NCBI GenBank assembly: GCA_025050535.1
Contig: JALBVF010000005.1
Coordinates: forward strand, 1 to 64,000
Reading direction: 5' to 3'
From: Candidatus Protistibacter heckmannii
GTDB taxonomy: Bacteria; Pseudomonadota; Gammaproteobacteria; Burkholderiales; Burkholderiaceae
Length of the DNA: 64,000 bases
Under the pieces are notes generated by a model that was not told the DNA's origin, did no database searches, and saw only the letters and a list, made by a program, of their open reading frames with translations. Shown here piece after piece: positions 42,731 through 52,603 of the stretch (position 1 is its first letter; each line of letters opens with the position of its first letter). The position numbers were made by a program, and so were the translations under genes.

Positions 42731-44770
42731 TCACTGCAGCCGGCCGACGTCCGGCACCTCGGCCGTGAACTGCATGCGCGCCTGCCCGCCGCGCCAGAGC
42801 GTGCGCACGTCCTTGACGTTGATCTTCTCACGGGAGAAGACTTCCGAGATATCGCGCAGCAGGCCCTGGCGGGCGATCGCCTCCACCACCAGATCCACCG
42901 GATAGACCTGGTCGCCGTGCACACCCCAGTCGGTCGTGATCACGTGCTCGGGCGCGCGTTCAGCCAGGCGCGCGAAGGTCTCGCAGCTGGCGCGGTGGAT
43001 CGTCACGCCCTTGCCGCGCGTGACGAAGCCGACGATCGCATCAGGCGGCGCCGGCCGTCAGCATTTGGACAGTTACGTCATCAGAGCATCCACGCCCACC
43101 ACCAACACCCCGCCCGCATGACCCGACTTGCTCGGCCGGTTCACCGCCGATGGAATCTGATCCTCGTAGTCGGGATCGGCCTTGCCGTGCAGCAGGTTCT
43201 CCACCGTGCGCAGGCTGAATTCATCCTTGCCCAGCGCGACGTAGAGCTCGTCCTGGGTTTTGAAGCCGAGCTTATGCGCCAGCTCGTCGAGGTTGACTGC
43301 CGTCTTGCCCTCGCGCTGCAGGGTCTTGTCCAGCAGGGTGCGGCCCTGGGCCAGCGTCTCCTGCATCTGCAGCGCGTTGAACCAGGCGCGCACCTTGGTG
43401 CGGGCGCGGTGGCTCGCCAGATAGCCCAGCTCGGGGTTGGGCCAGTCGCGCGAAGGCCCACCCTGCTTGACCGCGACGATCTCCACCGTCTGGCCGTTCT
43501 TGAGCTGCGTGTCCAGCGGCACCATGGCGCCATCCACGCGCGCGCCGCGGCAGCGATGGCCCAGATCGGTGTGCAGGTAGTAGGCGAAGTCCAGCGGCGC
43601 CGCGCCGCGCGGCAGCGCCACCACCTTCGCCTGCGGCGAGAGCACCTAGATATGATCGTCGAGCTCGGCGTGCTTGATCTGTTCCCAATCCTTTCCGCGC
43701 CCCTGCCCTCTTCCCTGCCCCGCGCCGTGTCCGCTCCCTCGCCTGCCTGGCCCGCGCCGCCCGCCGCATCCTCCTCGGCCGCGTCCCCGCCGCCCGCCGC
43801 CTCTTCCTTCCAGGCCAGCAGCTGGCGCAGCCAGGCGATATTCTGGTCGTAGCCGCCGTCGGCCTGCACGATGCCGGAATAGCCCTTCTGCCCGGCCTCC
43901 TTGTAGCGCCAGTGCGCAGCCACGCCATATTCGGCGAACTGATGCATGGCACGCGTGCGGATCTGCACCTCCAGCGCCCTGCCCTGCGGATCGAGCACCG
44001 CCGTGTGCAGTGAGCGGTAGCCGTTCGCCTTGGGCCGCGAGATGTAGTCGTCGAACTCCTTGGGAACCAGCTGCCACATCGTGTGCACCAGACCCAGGGC
44101 CGCGTAGCAGTTCTTGATGTCCTCCACGATCACCCGCAGGCCCAGCACGTCGTAGAGATCGGCGAACTCCAGCGCCTTGCCGCGCACCTTCTTCCAGATG
44201 CTGTAGATATGCTTGGGCCGGCCATTCACCTCGGCGGCGATGTCGGCGGCCTTGAGCTCGTCCTGCAGACGCGCGATGGCCTCGACGATAAAGGTCTCGC
44301 GCTCCTCAAAGCGGAAAGCCAGATCCTCCAGCTCCCACTCCACCTGCCAGATGTCCAGCCTGTTCGCCAGCGGCGCGTCGATGTCCAGCGTCTGCCGCGC
44401 CAGCCCCGGCGGCGGCGCTCGTCCACGCCGGCTCCGCCGCTGGCCACCGCGTGCCCGCTGATCTCGCCAAGCTTGCGCACGTTGTCGACCAGACTGGCGA
44501 CCTCGCCGCCCCAGGTCTCGGCCAACGCCTTGGCGAACGGCGCGCGCTCCTGCGCCGGCACGGTCTGCAGCGCTTCCGCATACGGCAGCAAGGCGCACGC
44601 CGCGCGGCCCGGTCCGTCGAGCTGCAGACCGTCGAGCACCGACAGCACCCCGCGCGCATGCTCCGCCACCGGCTCGCCGCTGGGCAGCCGCAAGGCGGCC
44701 GAGTGCTGCGCGAGCCAATCTAGGTGATCGGCCAGCGCGGCCTGCTCGGTATGTCCGTTGCTAAAGAGAT
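42731..44770 (-). pseudogene. relA: (p)ppGpp synthetase RelA, multiply disrupted
   Basis: Fragments of RelA occur in order on the minus strand. The N-terminal pseudo-hydrolase part (LRLPSGEPVAEHARGVLSVL, LVDNVRKLGEISGHA) loses a segment near 44410. The synthetase domain is in another frame (RPKHIYSIWKKVRGKALEFA, SRPKANGYRSLHTAVLDPQG, RAMHQFAEYGVAAHWRYKEA). After a further shift, an in-frame TAG at 43648-43646 precedes the TGS domain (VLSPQAKVVALPRGAAPLDF). TAA and TGA codons near 43073 and 43060 interrupt the helical region (DALMT, LSKC). The ACT domain (ITTDWGVHGDQVYPVDLVVE, to 42731) closes it. No functional enzyme can be made. The start is not identifiable. Confidence 0.9.
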
Positions 44771-44792
44771 CCGGTCCCGCCCCGCCCGTCTG

Positions 44793-45635
44793 TTACTTGC
44801 CGAGAAAGAAGTCGCTCGCGATCGCCTCCTGCCCCGGCTGCACGAAGGTCGGTGTATGCCCGGTGTCGGCGATCTCCACCATGCTCACCTCGCGGCCGCG
44901 CTTGATCATCTCCGCGGCCGTGGCGGCGGAGAGTAGATCCGAATTCGCGCCGCGCGCGATCAGCATGCGGTCCTGGATGCTCTCCCAGGACTTCCACAGC
45001 GCCGCCTCGCCCGCCGCCGCCAGCTCCGACGTGATGTGCGCGAAAGGCGCGGCGATCGCCGGGTCGTAATGCACCACCCACTTGCCGTTGCGCTCCTTGA
45101 GCAGTGGCGTGTTGATCGCCTCCCATTGCTCCGGCGTGTGCTTGCCGAAACTCTCGGCACGGGAAACCAGATAGGCGAGGCCTTCGGCGCGGCTTGCAAA
45201 CTCCGGCGCCTTGCCCACATAGGAGCCGATGCGCGCCAGCCCCTCTAAGTCCAGGCGCGGGCCCACGTCGTTGATCAGCATCCGGCCGATCGGCGCGCCC
45301 TTGAGGCCTTCCAGCGTCATGCCGATCAGCCCGCCCATCGACGTGCCGAACCAATTCACCTTCTCCACGTCCAGGCGCGCCAGAAGCGTCACCATGTCCG
45401 CCACGTACTGGGGCACGCCATAGCCCAGCGGCTGGGCGAGCCAATCGGATGCGCCGCGGCCCACCACGTCGGGGCAGACCACGCGGTAGTCGCCTTGCAG
45501 CGCCTGCGCCAGCACGTCGAAATCGGGGCCGCTGCGCGTCAGGCCGTGCACGCAGACCAGCACGCGCGGATTGGCTGGATCGCCACATTCGTAATACGCC
45601 ATCTTGTGGAGGCCGGCTGGGCTGATGCACTGCAC
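44793..45635 (-). CDS. Alpha/beta hydrolase
   Basis: The 280-aa protein has the hydrolase fold pattern: oxyanion-loop region VLVCVHGLTRSGPDFDVLA, the nucleophile elbow WFGTSMGGLIGM (catalytic Ser), ANSDLLSAATAAEM near the acid, and the catalytic His in IADTGHTPTFVQPG. The GTG at 45635 begins QCISPAGLHKMAYYECGDPA and matches where related proteins start. The frame is open to 45680 but runs into the IS630 element at 45688, which has displaced the promoter region. Substrate unknown; similar proteins are annotated as esterases or C-C hydrolases. The coding part looks intact. Confidence 0.8.
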   Translation of the reverse strand: MQCISPAGLHKMAYYECGDPANPRVLVCVHGLTRSGPDFDVLAQALQGDYRVVCPDVVGRGASDWLAQPLGYGVPQYVADMVTLLARLDVEKVNWFGTSMGGLIGMTLEGLKGAPIGRMLINDVGPRLDLEGLARIGSYVGKAPEFASRAEGLAYLVSRAESFGKHTPEQWEAINTPLLKERNGKWVVHYDPAIAAPFAHITSELAAAGEAALWKSWESIQDRMLIARGANSDLLSAATAAEMIKRGREVSMVEIADTGHTPTFVQPGQEAIASDFFLGK

Positions 45636-45687
45636 GTATTTAGTGCGTATTCGATTCCTTCCAGAGTGTGAGCGGTGCAAGGACTTA

Positions 45688-46811
45688 TTGATACGGCAAC
45701 ATAAAGATTGAACTTATTATCATTTCTGGCATGCGAATTGGCATAGAAAAAGAAGACGCTCGATACCAGAAACTGAAGCAACTGCACGAGAGGCGAAAGC
45801 AGGTCGTGAGGTTGCATCGGAAGGGATACGGAGTCATGGCCATCGCGGAGTTGACAGGGCTGAGTTACCCGGCGGCTCGACTGGCCATTGATCTCTATGA
45901 AGAAGGGAGCGCGGCGGCCCTGAAGCCGCACCCACAAGCTCGTACGCAAGGAGACGGAAGACGGCTTAATGCGGATCAAGAAGAAGCAATCCGGCGCACG
46001 ATCTGCGACAAACGTCCGGAGCAGTTGAAGATGGAATCTGCGCTCTGGACGCGAGGCGCGATCATGCTGTTCATCGAACAGGAATACGCGTTCAGACTCT
46101 CAATACGTGCGGTCGGAGACTACCTCAAGCGCTGGGGTTTCACGCCGAAAAAGCCGATCAAGCGCGCTTACGAACAGCGACCGGAGTCTGTCAAGCAGTG
46201 GATCGATCAGGAGTATCCGGCCATCGAGAAGCGTGCCAAGGCCGAAGGTGGCGAGACTCACTGGGGTGACGAAACCGCGTTGGTGAATACGGATGTTCGG
46301 GGCCGCAGTTATGATCCCAAAGGGCAAACCCCGGTCACGATGGCGGTTAGAGGTACGCGACAGAAGCTGTCGATGATTTCCACAGTGACCAATCAGGGCA
46401 AGGCAAGCTGGATGATCATCGATGGTGCCTTTAACCACGAGAAGCTCATCGAGTTCTTCGAGGCGCTGGTGGCCGATGGCAAGCGCGCGGGCAAGAAAGT
46501 GTTCCTGATCCTCGACAACCTCGGCGTGCATCACCGCAAGCCGGTCAAGGCATGGCTTGCCGAGCACCAAGCCGACATCGAAGTCTTTTACCTGCCCAGC
46601 TACAGCCCGGAGCTCAATCCGGATGAGCGACTCAACGCCGACCTGAAACATGTCATCAGCACACGAGTCCCCGTCAGAACAAAGGCCAAATTACACGCTG
46701 CAGCAAAGAACCATATGGCGTTCATCGAAACCCATCCCGAACGCGTGAAATCCTACTTCCAGGATCCCCGCGTCAAATACGCCGCATGAAAACTTCTTTC
46801 TGCCGGATCAA
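45688..46811 (+). mobile_element. IS630-family element (type b), complete, flanked by TA
   Basis: The element is 1124 bp. Its left end reads TTGATACGGCAACATAAAG and its right end, on the other strand, reads TTGATCCGGCAGAAAGAAG. Both are preceded by TA, the target duplication typical of IS630/Tc1-type elements. It carries one intact transposase gene. It sits 53 bp upstream of the alpha/beta hydrolase start and beside a remnant of the type a element, with 41 bp of other sequence between them. Confidence 0.88.
45731..46789 (+). CDS. IS630-family transposase (type b), intact
   Basis: The 352-aa protein has an N-terminal helix-turn-helix domain (QVVRLHRKGYGVMAIAELTG, LSYPAARLAIDLYEEGS), a middle region (RWGFTPKKPIKRAYEQRPES) and the DDE catalytic core. 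The first Asp is in THWGDETALV, the second in FLILDNLGVHH, and the Glu in SYSPELNPDERLNADL. All three catalytic residues are present and the frame is uninterrupted. Identity to the type a transposases is clear but moderate, so it is a separate lineage. It may be the only transposase in the window still able to act. Confidence 0.92.
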   Translation: MRIGIEKEDARYQKLKQLHERRKQVVRLHRKGYGVMAIAELTGLSYPAARLAIDLYEEGSAAALKPHPQARTQGDGRRLNADQEEAIRRTICDKRPEQLKMESALWTRGAIMLFIEQEYAFRLSIRAVGDYLKRWGFTPKKPIKRAYEQRPESVKQWIDQEYPAIEKRAKAEGGETHWGDETALVNTDVRGRSYDPKGQTPVTMAVRGTRQKLSMISTVTNQGKASWMIIDGAFNHEKLIEFFEALVADGKRAGKKVFLILDNLGVHHRKPVKAWLAEHQADIEVFYLPSYSPELNPDERLNADLKHVISTRVPVRTKAKLHAAAKNHMAFIETHPERVKSYFQDPRVKYAA

Positions 46812-46854
46812 TAGGTGCCGAGCTGGCCGCCGAGAATGAGCGCGAGAGCATTAT

Positions 46855-47261
46855 GATGCCGTATCGGTTAAGGATCAACTCGGCCACTGCCTGGCGGCTC
46901 CACAGCGCGTAGATCATCTTCAACTGGTCGGGCATGTGGTCAGCGGATCAGCCGCTGAACCTCGCGTTCCTGCTCCGCCGTCAGCGTTCTGCCCGTACCC
47001 TGCGGGCGCCCGGGGCGCTCAACGTCGAGGACCTTCCACCCGCCCGCGCGATACGCCTTCACCGCCGCAATGAGCGTCGTGCGCGACATCTCGCATTGCG
47101 CCGCTGCGTCCTTCAGGCTCACGCCATCCAGCCGCATCTTCACCGCACGTCGGCGCCGTTCGTTCAGGGCGGCTACCGGCAGCGTTCTCGAGTCGATTTT
47201 GTCCATGCAACATGCCGACTATATATCACTCAATAAGTTCAATGTTTAAGCGCTGTATCAA
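46855..47261 (-). mobile_element. IS630-type element (type a), remnant of the transposase 5' half
   Basis: Read on the minus strand, the left end (TTGATACAGCGCTTAAACA after TA) is followed by ATG 47206 and MDKIDSRTLPVAALNERRRR. The HTH part continues to a premature stop after EVQRLIR, caused by one extra T in CGCTGACC. The next frame continues PDQLKMIYALWSRQAVAELI and stops matching near 46855. The catalytic half is missing. The extra T is also present in the copy at 63159. Confidence 0.85.
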
Positions 47262-47266
47262 TAACC

Positions 47267-48047
47267 ATGACCCAGCAACCCGCCTCCATCCGCCTGCGCC
47301 ACTGCGGCAAGACCTTCTCCAACGGCATCGTCGCCCTGCATCCGATCGATCTGCACATCGAGGCCGGCGAGACCGTGGTGCTGCTCGGCCCCTCGGGCTG
47401 CGGCAAGACCACCACCCTGCGCATCATCGCCGGCCTGGAATATCCGGACGCCGGCGGCGAAGTCTTCTTAGGCGACGCCCCCGTCACCGTGCTGCCCATC
47501 GAGAAGCGCGGCGTTTTTATGGTCTTCCAGGGCTATGCGTTGTTCCCGAACATGACCGTGGAGGAGAACATCAACTACGGCCTGCGCGTGCGCGGCCTGG
47601 ACGCCGCCGAGCAGCGCCGCGTCGACCAGCTCTCCGGCGGCCAGCGCCAGCGCGTGGCCCTGGGCGACCGCATCATCGTCATGGAGAAGGGCCGCATCGC
47701 CCAGACCGGCTCGCTGCAAGACATCTATCGCCACCCCGCCAACGCCTTCGTCGCCGACTTCATCGGCCTGATGAACAGCCTGCCCGCCGCGCTCGCCGCC
47801 TCCGCCCGCCAGGGCGCGGCCTGAGGACATCGAGCTGGCCGGCGCGGCCTACGCCGCCGCCTTCGGCACGGTCAAGGAAGTATCATTCCTCGGCAGCTGC
47901 ACGCGCCTGCTGGTCGCGCCCGAGCACGGCGTCGACGCGCTCAACGTGGACACCACGCGCGCGGCAACTGGCGCGCGGGAGACCGGGTCGGGCTGCGCGT
48001 CGATCCCTCGCACCTGATCTATCTGCAGAGCTCAATGGACGCACGAC
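47267..48047 (+). pseudogene. UgpC/MalK-type ABC transporter ATPase, internal deletion removes Walker B
   Basis: ATG 47267 begins an ATPase with Walker A GPSGCGKTTT (about residues 43-52), a Q-loop (FMVFQGYALFPNMTVEENIN) and the signature LSGGQRQRVAL. It then jumps straight to GDRIIVMEKGRIAQTG. The Walker B region, D-loop and H-loop (about 60 residues) are absent. The frame ends at TGA 47822-47824. TOBE-like sequence (EDIELAGAAYAAAFGTVKEV) continues in another frame to about 48047. Type and neighbouring phosphodiesterase suggest a glycerol-3-phosphate (Ugp) uptake system. No permease genes are left; upstream is the IS630 remnant. Confidence 0.8.
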
Positions 48048-48895
48048 GTGGACAAGAGCCGCTACCTCCTCGCCCAGATCTCCGACCTGCACATCAATGC
48101 CGGCGGCAAGCTCTCCTGTCGCCGCGTCGACACCGCCCGCATGCTCGAGCGCTGCATCGACGCCCTACTCGCCGCGCCCCAGCGGCCCGACGCGGTCGTC
48201 GCCACCGGCGACCTCGTCGACTTCGGCCACGCCGACGAATACGCCTTCCTGCGCGCGCTGCTCGCGCGCCTGCCGATGCCGCTCTATCTGATGCCCGGCA
48301 ATCACGACAGCCGCGCCGGCCTGCGCGAAGCCTTTCCCGAGCACGGCTATCTGCACCAGGCCAGAGAAGGCGGCGACCCGGTGCACTACGCGGTGGATGC
48401 CGGCCCGCTGCGCCTCATCTCCTTCGACTGCACGATCCCCGGGCAGAGCGGCACGCGCGTCGCCCCCACGCAGCTGCCCTGGCTTGACCGCGCGCTCGCC
48501 GGGGCCGCCGGCAGGCCCACGCTGCTCCTTCTGCACCATCCGCCCTTCATCACCGGCATCGGCCACATGGACTACATCGGCATGCATGACGCCGCCGCGC
48601 TCGAAGCCGTGGTGGCGTCATGCATGCGCATGTGGAACGCGTGCTCTGCGGCCATCTGCACCGGCACATCGTCAGGCGCCTCGGCGGCACGCTCGCCATG
48701 ACCGCGCCCAGCCCAGCGCACCAGGTCACACTCGACCTCGACGACGCGGCGGCCTCGCGCTTCAGAATGGAGCCGCCCGCCTATCTTCTGCACTGGTGGG
48801 ACCCCGCCCAGGGTCTCGTCACGCATGCCGCCGCCATCGGAGACCATGGACCGGCCTGGCCCTTCTTCGACGCCGACGGCAAGCTCATCGATTGA
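48048..48895 (+). pseudogene. Calcineurin-like metallophosphodiesterase, frameshifted
   Basis: GTG 48048 begins DKSRYLLAQISDLHINAGGK. The metal-binding motifs of class III phosphodiesterases are present: D-x-H in QISDLHI, GDLVDFG, GNHDSRAG, and LHHPPF. A shift near 48615 moves the last motif, GHLHRHIV (within ERVLCGHLHRHI), and the C-terminal region into another frame that ends at TGA 48893-48895. One indel separates two intact halves. Such enzymes near ugp genes hydrolyse glycerophosphodiesters; others act on cAMP. Confidence 0.8.
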
Positions 48896-48897
48896 AC

Positions 48898-50019
48898 CCG
48901 ACCAGGCGACCCGCTCCGACCGCCCTGCCCGCCGCCGGCCTGCGCGTCGACCTCTACGACGCCATGCCTTCGGTGGGCCGCAAATTCCTGCTCGCCGGCA
49001 AGGGTGGCATGAACCTCACGCATTCCGAGGCGCTGGAAGCCTTCCTTGGCCGCTACGGCGCGCGCCGCGAAGCGCTCGCGCCGCTGATCGATGGCTTCGG
49101 CCCGCAGGCGCTGCGCGACTGGGCGCGCGGCCTCGGCGTGGAAACCTTCGTCGGCAGCTCGGGCTGCATTTTCCCCAACGACATGAAGGCAGCGCCGCTT
49201 GGCGAGACCGAGGCGCGCGCCGACGCCGTGCTGCTCGCCCTGGGCGGCGTAAGCTGGGCGCGGCTCGGCTCGGACGGCGCCTGGCAAAGCCTGTTCGCCG
49301 AACGCGGCGTGCCGGTGAAGACCCTGGAGCCGTCGAACTGCGGCTTCGAGGCGCCCTGGTCGGAATACTTCCGCGAACGCTTCGCGGGACAGCCGGTGAA
49401 GTCGGTGGCGATGAGCGTGGACGAGAGCGACGCGGACGCGGTGTCTCCGCCCGAAAGCGCGCCCCGCCAAGGCGAATTCGTCGTCTCCGCCAGCGGCGTC
49501 GAAGGCAGCCTCATCTATGCACTGAGCGCCAGGATCCGCGAACGCATCGCCCAGAAAGGCATCGCCACCATCCGCCTCGACCTGCTGCCCGGCCTGAGCC
49601 TGCAGAAGGTTCAGGAGGCGCTCGCCAAGCCGCGCGGCAAATGCTCCCTGCCCTCGCATCTGCAGAGCCAGCTCGACATCGCCGGTGTCAAGGCCGGGCT
49701 TCTGCGCGAAAGCCTCTCGCGCCAGGCGCTGGCCGAACTCAGCGGCAACTCGGCGCGCTTCGCAGCGATGCTCAAGTCGCTGCCGGTGAAGCTGCTGCGC
49801 GCGCGGCCGCTCGAAGAGGCGATCAGCTGCGCCGGCGGCGTGTCCTTCGAAGCGCTCGACCGCCATCTCATGCTCAAGACGCTGCCCGGCGTGTTCTGCG
49901 CGGGCGAGATGCTCGATTGGGACGCGCCCACCGGCGGCTATCTGCTCACCGCCTGCTTCGCCAACGGACGCGCGGCGGGCGCCGGGCTCTTGCAGTATCT
50001 GGCGCAACAGGAACTATAG
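48898..50019 (+). pseudogene. HI0933/BaiN-like flavoprotein, missing FAD-binding start and a central segment
   Basis: The frame matches the aminoacetone-oxidase-like FAD family: VGRKFLLAGKGGMNLTHSEA, SSGCIFPNDMKAAP, DAVLLALGGVSWARLGSDGA, and the C-terminal CAGEMLDWDAPTGGYLLTAC. The first about 15 residues, which hold the GxGxxG nucleotide-binding loop, are replaced by unrelated sequence. The text jumps from KAAPLGE to TEARADAVLLALGG, where related proteins have about 40 more residues. The long upstream frame belongs to the phosphodiesterase region. No start codon with a ribosome site is visible, so it is probably dead. Confidence 0.75.
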
Positions 50020-50126
50020 GAATTTGCTGATTTTTCCGGAAAAAATGTGAAATCCTGCCGCCGTAAGGCATTTCGGCGCATTCGGCTCTTATGCTTCCCG
50101 CATCTTTTTACTTTCGGGAAAGCGGC

Positions 50127-50741
50127 ATGGACATCGAGCGAGGAAGACCGGGCGGCCGGCATGAGAAGAGCGCGGCGGCGAAAACGGCGCAAGCGGGCCC
50201 CGGCGTCTTCACCGCGCTGCTGGCGGCGGCCCTCGGCGCCGGCCTGCCGCTCAGCCTGCCGGCGCAGGCCGGCGAACTCCAGGTGGAAGGTGCGGTCACC
50301 ACGCCGAACTGCATGCTCGACTCGCCCGGCGGCAGCCTGCCCGTGGCGCTGCCGAAAATTCCAACGCATGAAGCGTTCAAGTCCAAGGCCACCGACTTCA
50401 CCTTCCGCATCAGCGGCTGTCCTCCGGGATCCAGGGTGCGCGTCACGATGCGCAGCCAGACGAACGTCAGCGGCCAGTTCAACCCCTATCACATGCGCAA
50501 CACGCCCGGCGCGGGGCGCGCCGGCGGCGTCGGACTCTCGGTCGTGGCCTCCACGTTTCCCGACTGGATGGCATGTCCGGGGTGGGGCGGAGCCTTCGCG
50601 ACGGAAGGACAGCAATACACGTCGAACGCGGAGGTACGCGTGGACCTGACCTTGCGCATCTCCTATGTCTATATCGGCCCAGAGCGGCTGACGCCGGGCA
50701 GCGTGTTCGGCGTCATTCAGATGCAGATAGCGACGCAGTAG
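50127..50741 (+). CDS. Secreted fimbrial-type protein
   Basis: The 204-aa product starts at ATG 50127. A charged leader is followed by a signal peptide (FTALLAAALGAGLPLSLPAQ, cleavage near AGELQ). The mature part begins VEGAVTTPNCMLDSPGG and contains FTFRISGCPPGSRVRVTMRS, with a Cys pair spaced as in pilin-fold subunits. It ends with a beta-rich strand (VDLTLRISYVYIGPERL). The pattern fits a type 1 fimbrial minor subunit or adhesin-like protein. No chaperone, usher or other pilin gene is nearby, so it is an orphan here. The coding frame is intact. Confidence 0.6.
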   Translation: MDIERGRPGGRHEKSAAAKTAQAGPGVFTALLAAALGAGLPLSLPAQAGELQVEGAVTTPNCMLDSPGGSLPVALPKIPTHEAFKSKATDFTFRISGCPPGSRVRVTMRSQTNVSGQFNPYHMRNTPGAGRAGGVGLSVVASTFPDWMACPGWGGAFATEGQQYTSNAEVRVDLTLRISYVYIGPERLTPGSVFGVIQMQIATQ

Positions 50742-50848
50742 GGCCGCAGCAATCGAGTCCCCCAATAGAGTCGCCGCTCGGTGGATGTTTCGCGGCGAGG
50801 CCGCCGTGGTGACCGTGCTGCGGTGAGCGCGCCGTGGATGCCATGGCT

Positions 50849-52489
50849 TCAGCCGCGGCCGGTCATCGCCAAGGCGAGCGCCTCGGCCACCTTGATGCCG
50901 TCGATCGCGGCGGAATAGATGCCGCCGGCATAGCCCGCGCCCTCTCCCGCCGGATACAGACCCGCAACGTTCAAACTCTGGAAATCCGCGCCGCGCTTGA
51001 TGCGCAGCGGCGAGGAGGTGCGCGTCTCGACGCCGGTTAGCAAGGCGTCGTCCATGGCGAAGCAGCGGATCTTGCGGTCGAAGGCCGGAATCGCCTCGCG
51101 GATGGCCGCGATCACGAAATCCGGCAGCGCCTGGCTCAGGTCCGCCGGCTTCACGCCCGGCTTGTACGAAGGCTGTACCTTGCCCAGCGAGGTCGAGGTG
51201 CGGCCGGCGAGGAAGTCGCCCGCGAGCTGGCCGGGCGCGCTGTAGTCGCCGCCGCCCAGCTCGAAGGCCTTGGACTCCCATTCGCGCTGCATCACGATGC
51301 CCGCGAGCGGCCCGCCGGGGAAGTCCGCCGGTGTGACGCCGACGACGATCGCGGCGTTGGCGTTGCGCTCGTTGCGCGAATACTGGCTCATTCCGTTGGT
51401 GACCACGCGGCCCGGCTCGGAGGTCGCCGCCACCACGGTGCCGCCCGGGCACATGCAGAAGCTGTAGACCGCGCGGCCGTTCTCGCAGTGATGCACGACC
51501 TTGTATTCGGCCGCGCCCAGGCGCTCGTCGCCGGCGAAGTCGCCAAAGCGCTGGCGGTCGATCATGCTCTGCGGATGCTCCATGCGAAAGCCCAGCGAGA
51601 ATGGCTTGGCTTCCATGTAGACGCCGCGCGCATGCAGCATCTCGAAGGTGTCGCGCGCGCTGTGGCCCACCGCGAGCACGACGTGCTCGCAGTCGAGATG
51701 GCTCGCGCCGCCCTGCTCGGTCACGGCCGCGCCGCCGAGCCTGAGCCCGCGGATGCGTCCGTTCTCGATCTCCACGTCCTCGACGCGCGTCTCGAAGCGC
51801 ACCTCCCCTCCCAGGGCGATGATCTCGGCGCACATCTTCTCCACCATGCTCACCAGGCGGAAGGTGCCGATATGCGGATGGCTCAGATACAGGATGTCCT
51901 CGGGCGCGCCGGCCTTGACGAACTCCTCGAGCACCTTGCGGCCGAGATGGCGCGGATCCTTGATCTGGCTGTAGAGTTTGCCGTCTGAGAAGGTGCCCGC
52001 GCCGCCTTCGCCAAACTGCACGTTCGATTCGGGGTTGAGCACGCGCTTGCGCCACAGGCCCCAGGTGTCCTTGGTGCGCTCGCGCACCGCCTTGCCGCGT
52101 TCGAGGATGATGGGCTTGAAGCCCATCTGCGCGAGGATCAGCCCTGCGAAGAGGCCGCAGGGCCCCATACCGATCACCACCGGCCGCGGCTTGTCCATGC
52201 GCCGAGGCGCGCGGGCAGCGAAGCGGTAGGCGAGGTCGGGCGTCGGGCTGCAATGCGGGACCTTGTCCAGCCTGGGCAGGAGTGCGGCTTCGTCGCGCAC
52301 TTCAACGTCCACGATATAGGTCAGCTTGATGTCCGAGCGCTTGCGCGCGTCGTGCGCGCGGCGGAACACCGTGTAGCCGACGAGACCATCCTTGGGCATG
52401 CCCAGTTTCGCCAGACGCGCGCACACAGCCGCGTCCAGATCGGACTCGGCGTGTTCCAACGGAAGTTTGATTTCGCTCAGGCGCAGCAT
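50849..52489 (-). CDS. FAD-dependent dehydrogenase (NAD/FAD-utilising family)
   Basis: ATG 52489 begins LRLSEIKLPLEHAESDLDAA, the N-terminal domain of this family. The FAD-binding loop VVIGMGPCGLFAGLILAQMG (about 103-122), the block ESNVQFGEGGAGTFSDGKLY, and AVGHSARDTFEMLHARGVYM follow. The CMCPGG region and the C-terminal second FAD block NVAGLYPAGEGAGYAGGI are also present. The 546-aa length is normal. The open frame continues far upstream through fabI's antisense strand, which is not coding. The true reaction of these flavoproteins is poorly known. It is divergent from fabI with 114 bp between starts. Confidence 0.9.
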   Translation of the reverse strand: MLRLSEIKLPLEHAESDLDAAVCARLAKLGMPKDGLVGYTVFRRAHDARKRSDIKLTYIVDVEVRDEAALLPRLDKVPHCSPTPDLAYRFAARAPRRMDKPRPVVIGMGPCGLFAGLILAQMGFKPIILERGKAVRERTKDTWGLWRKRVLNPESNVQFGEGGAGTFSDGKLYSQIKDPRHLGRKVLEEFVKAGAPEDILYLSHPHIGTFRLVSMVEKMCAEIIALGGEVRFETRVEDVEIENGRIRGLRLGGAAVTEQGGASHLDCEHVVLAVGHSARDTFEMLHARGVYMEAKPFSLGFRMEHPQSMIDRQRFGDFAGDERLGAAEYKVVHHCENGRAVYSFCMCPGGTVVAATSEPGRVVTNGMSQYSRNERNANAAIVVGVTPADFPGGPLAGIVMQREWESKAFELGGGDYSAPGQLAGDFLAGRTSTSLGKVQPSYKPGVKPADLSQALPDFVIAAIREAIPAFDRKIRCFAMDDALLTGVETRTSSPLRIKRGADFQSLNVAGLYPAGEGAGYAGGIYSAAIDGIKVAEALALAMTGRG

Positions 52490-52603
52490 GGGGCAGCATT
52501 GTAGCGGAGCGGCTTGGCGTGGTCTGCAGGCGGCCGGCTGGCGCGCGCGCCGCGCGTCCTGTGCGACAATCCGCCCTGCAAAAACACGCTGGAGCACAAC
52601 ACC

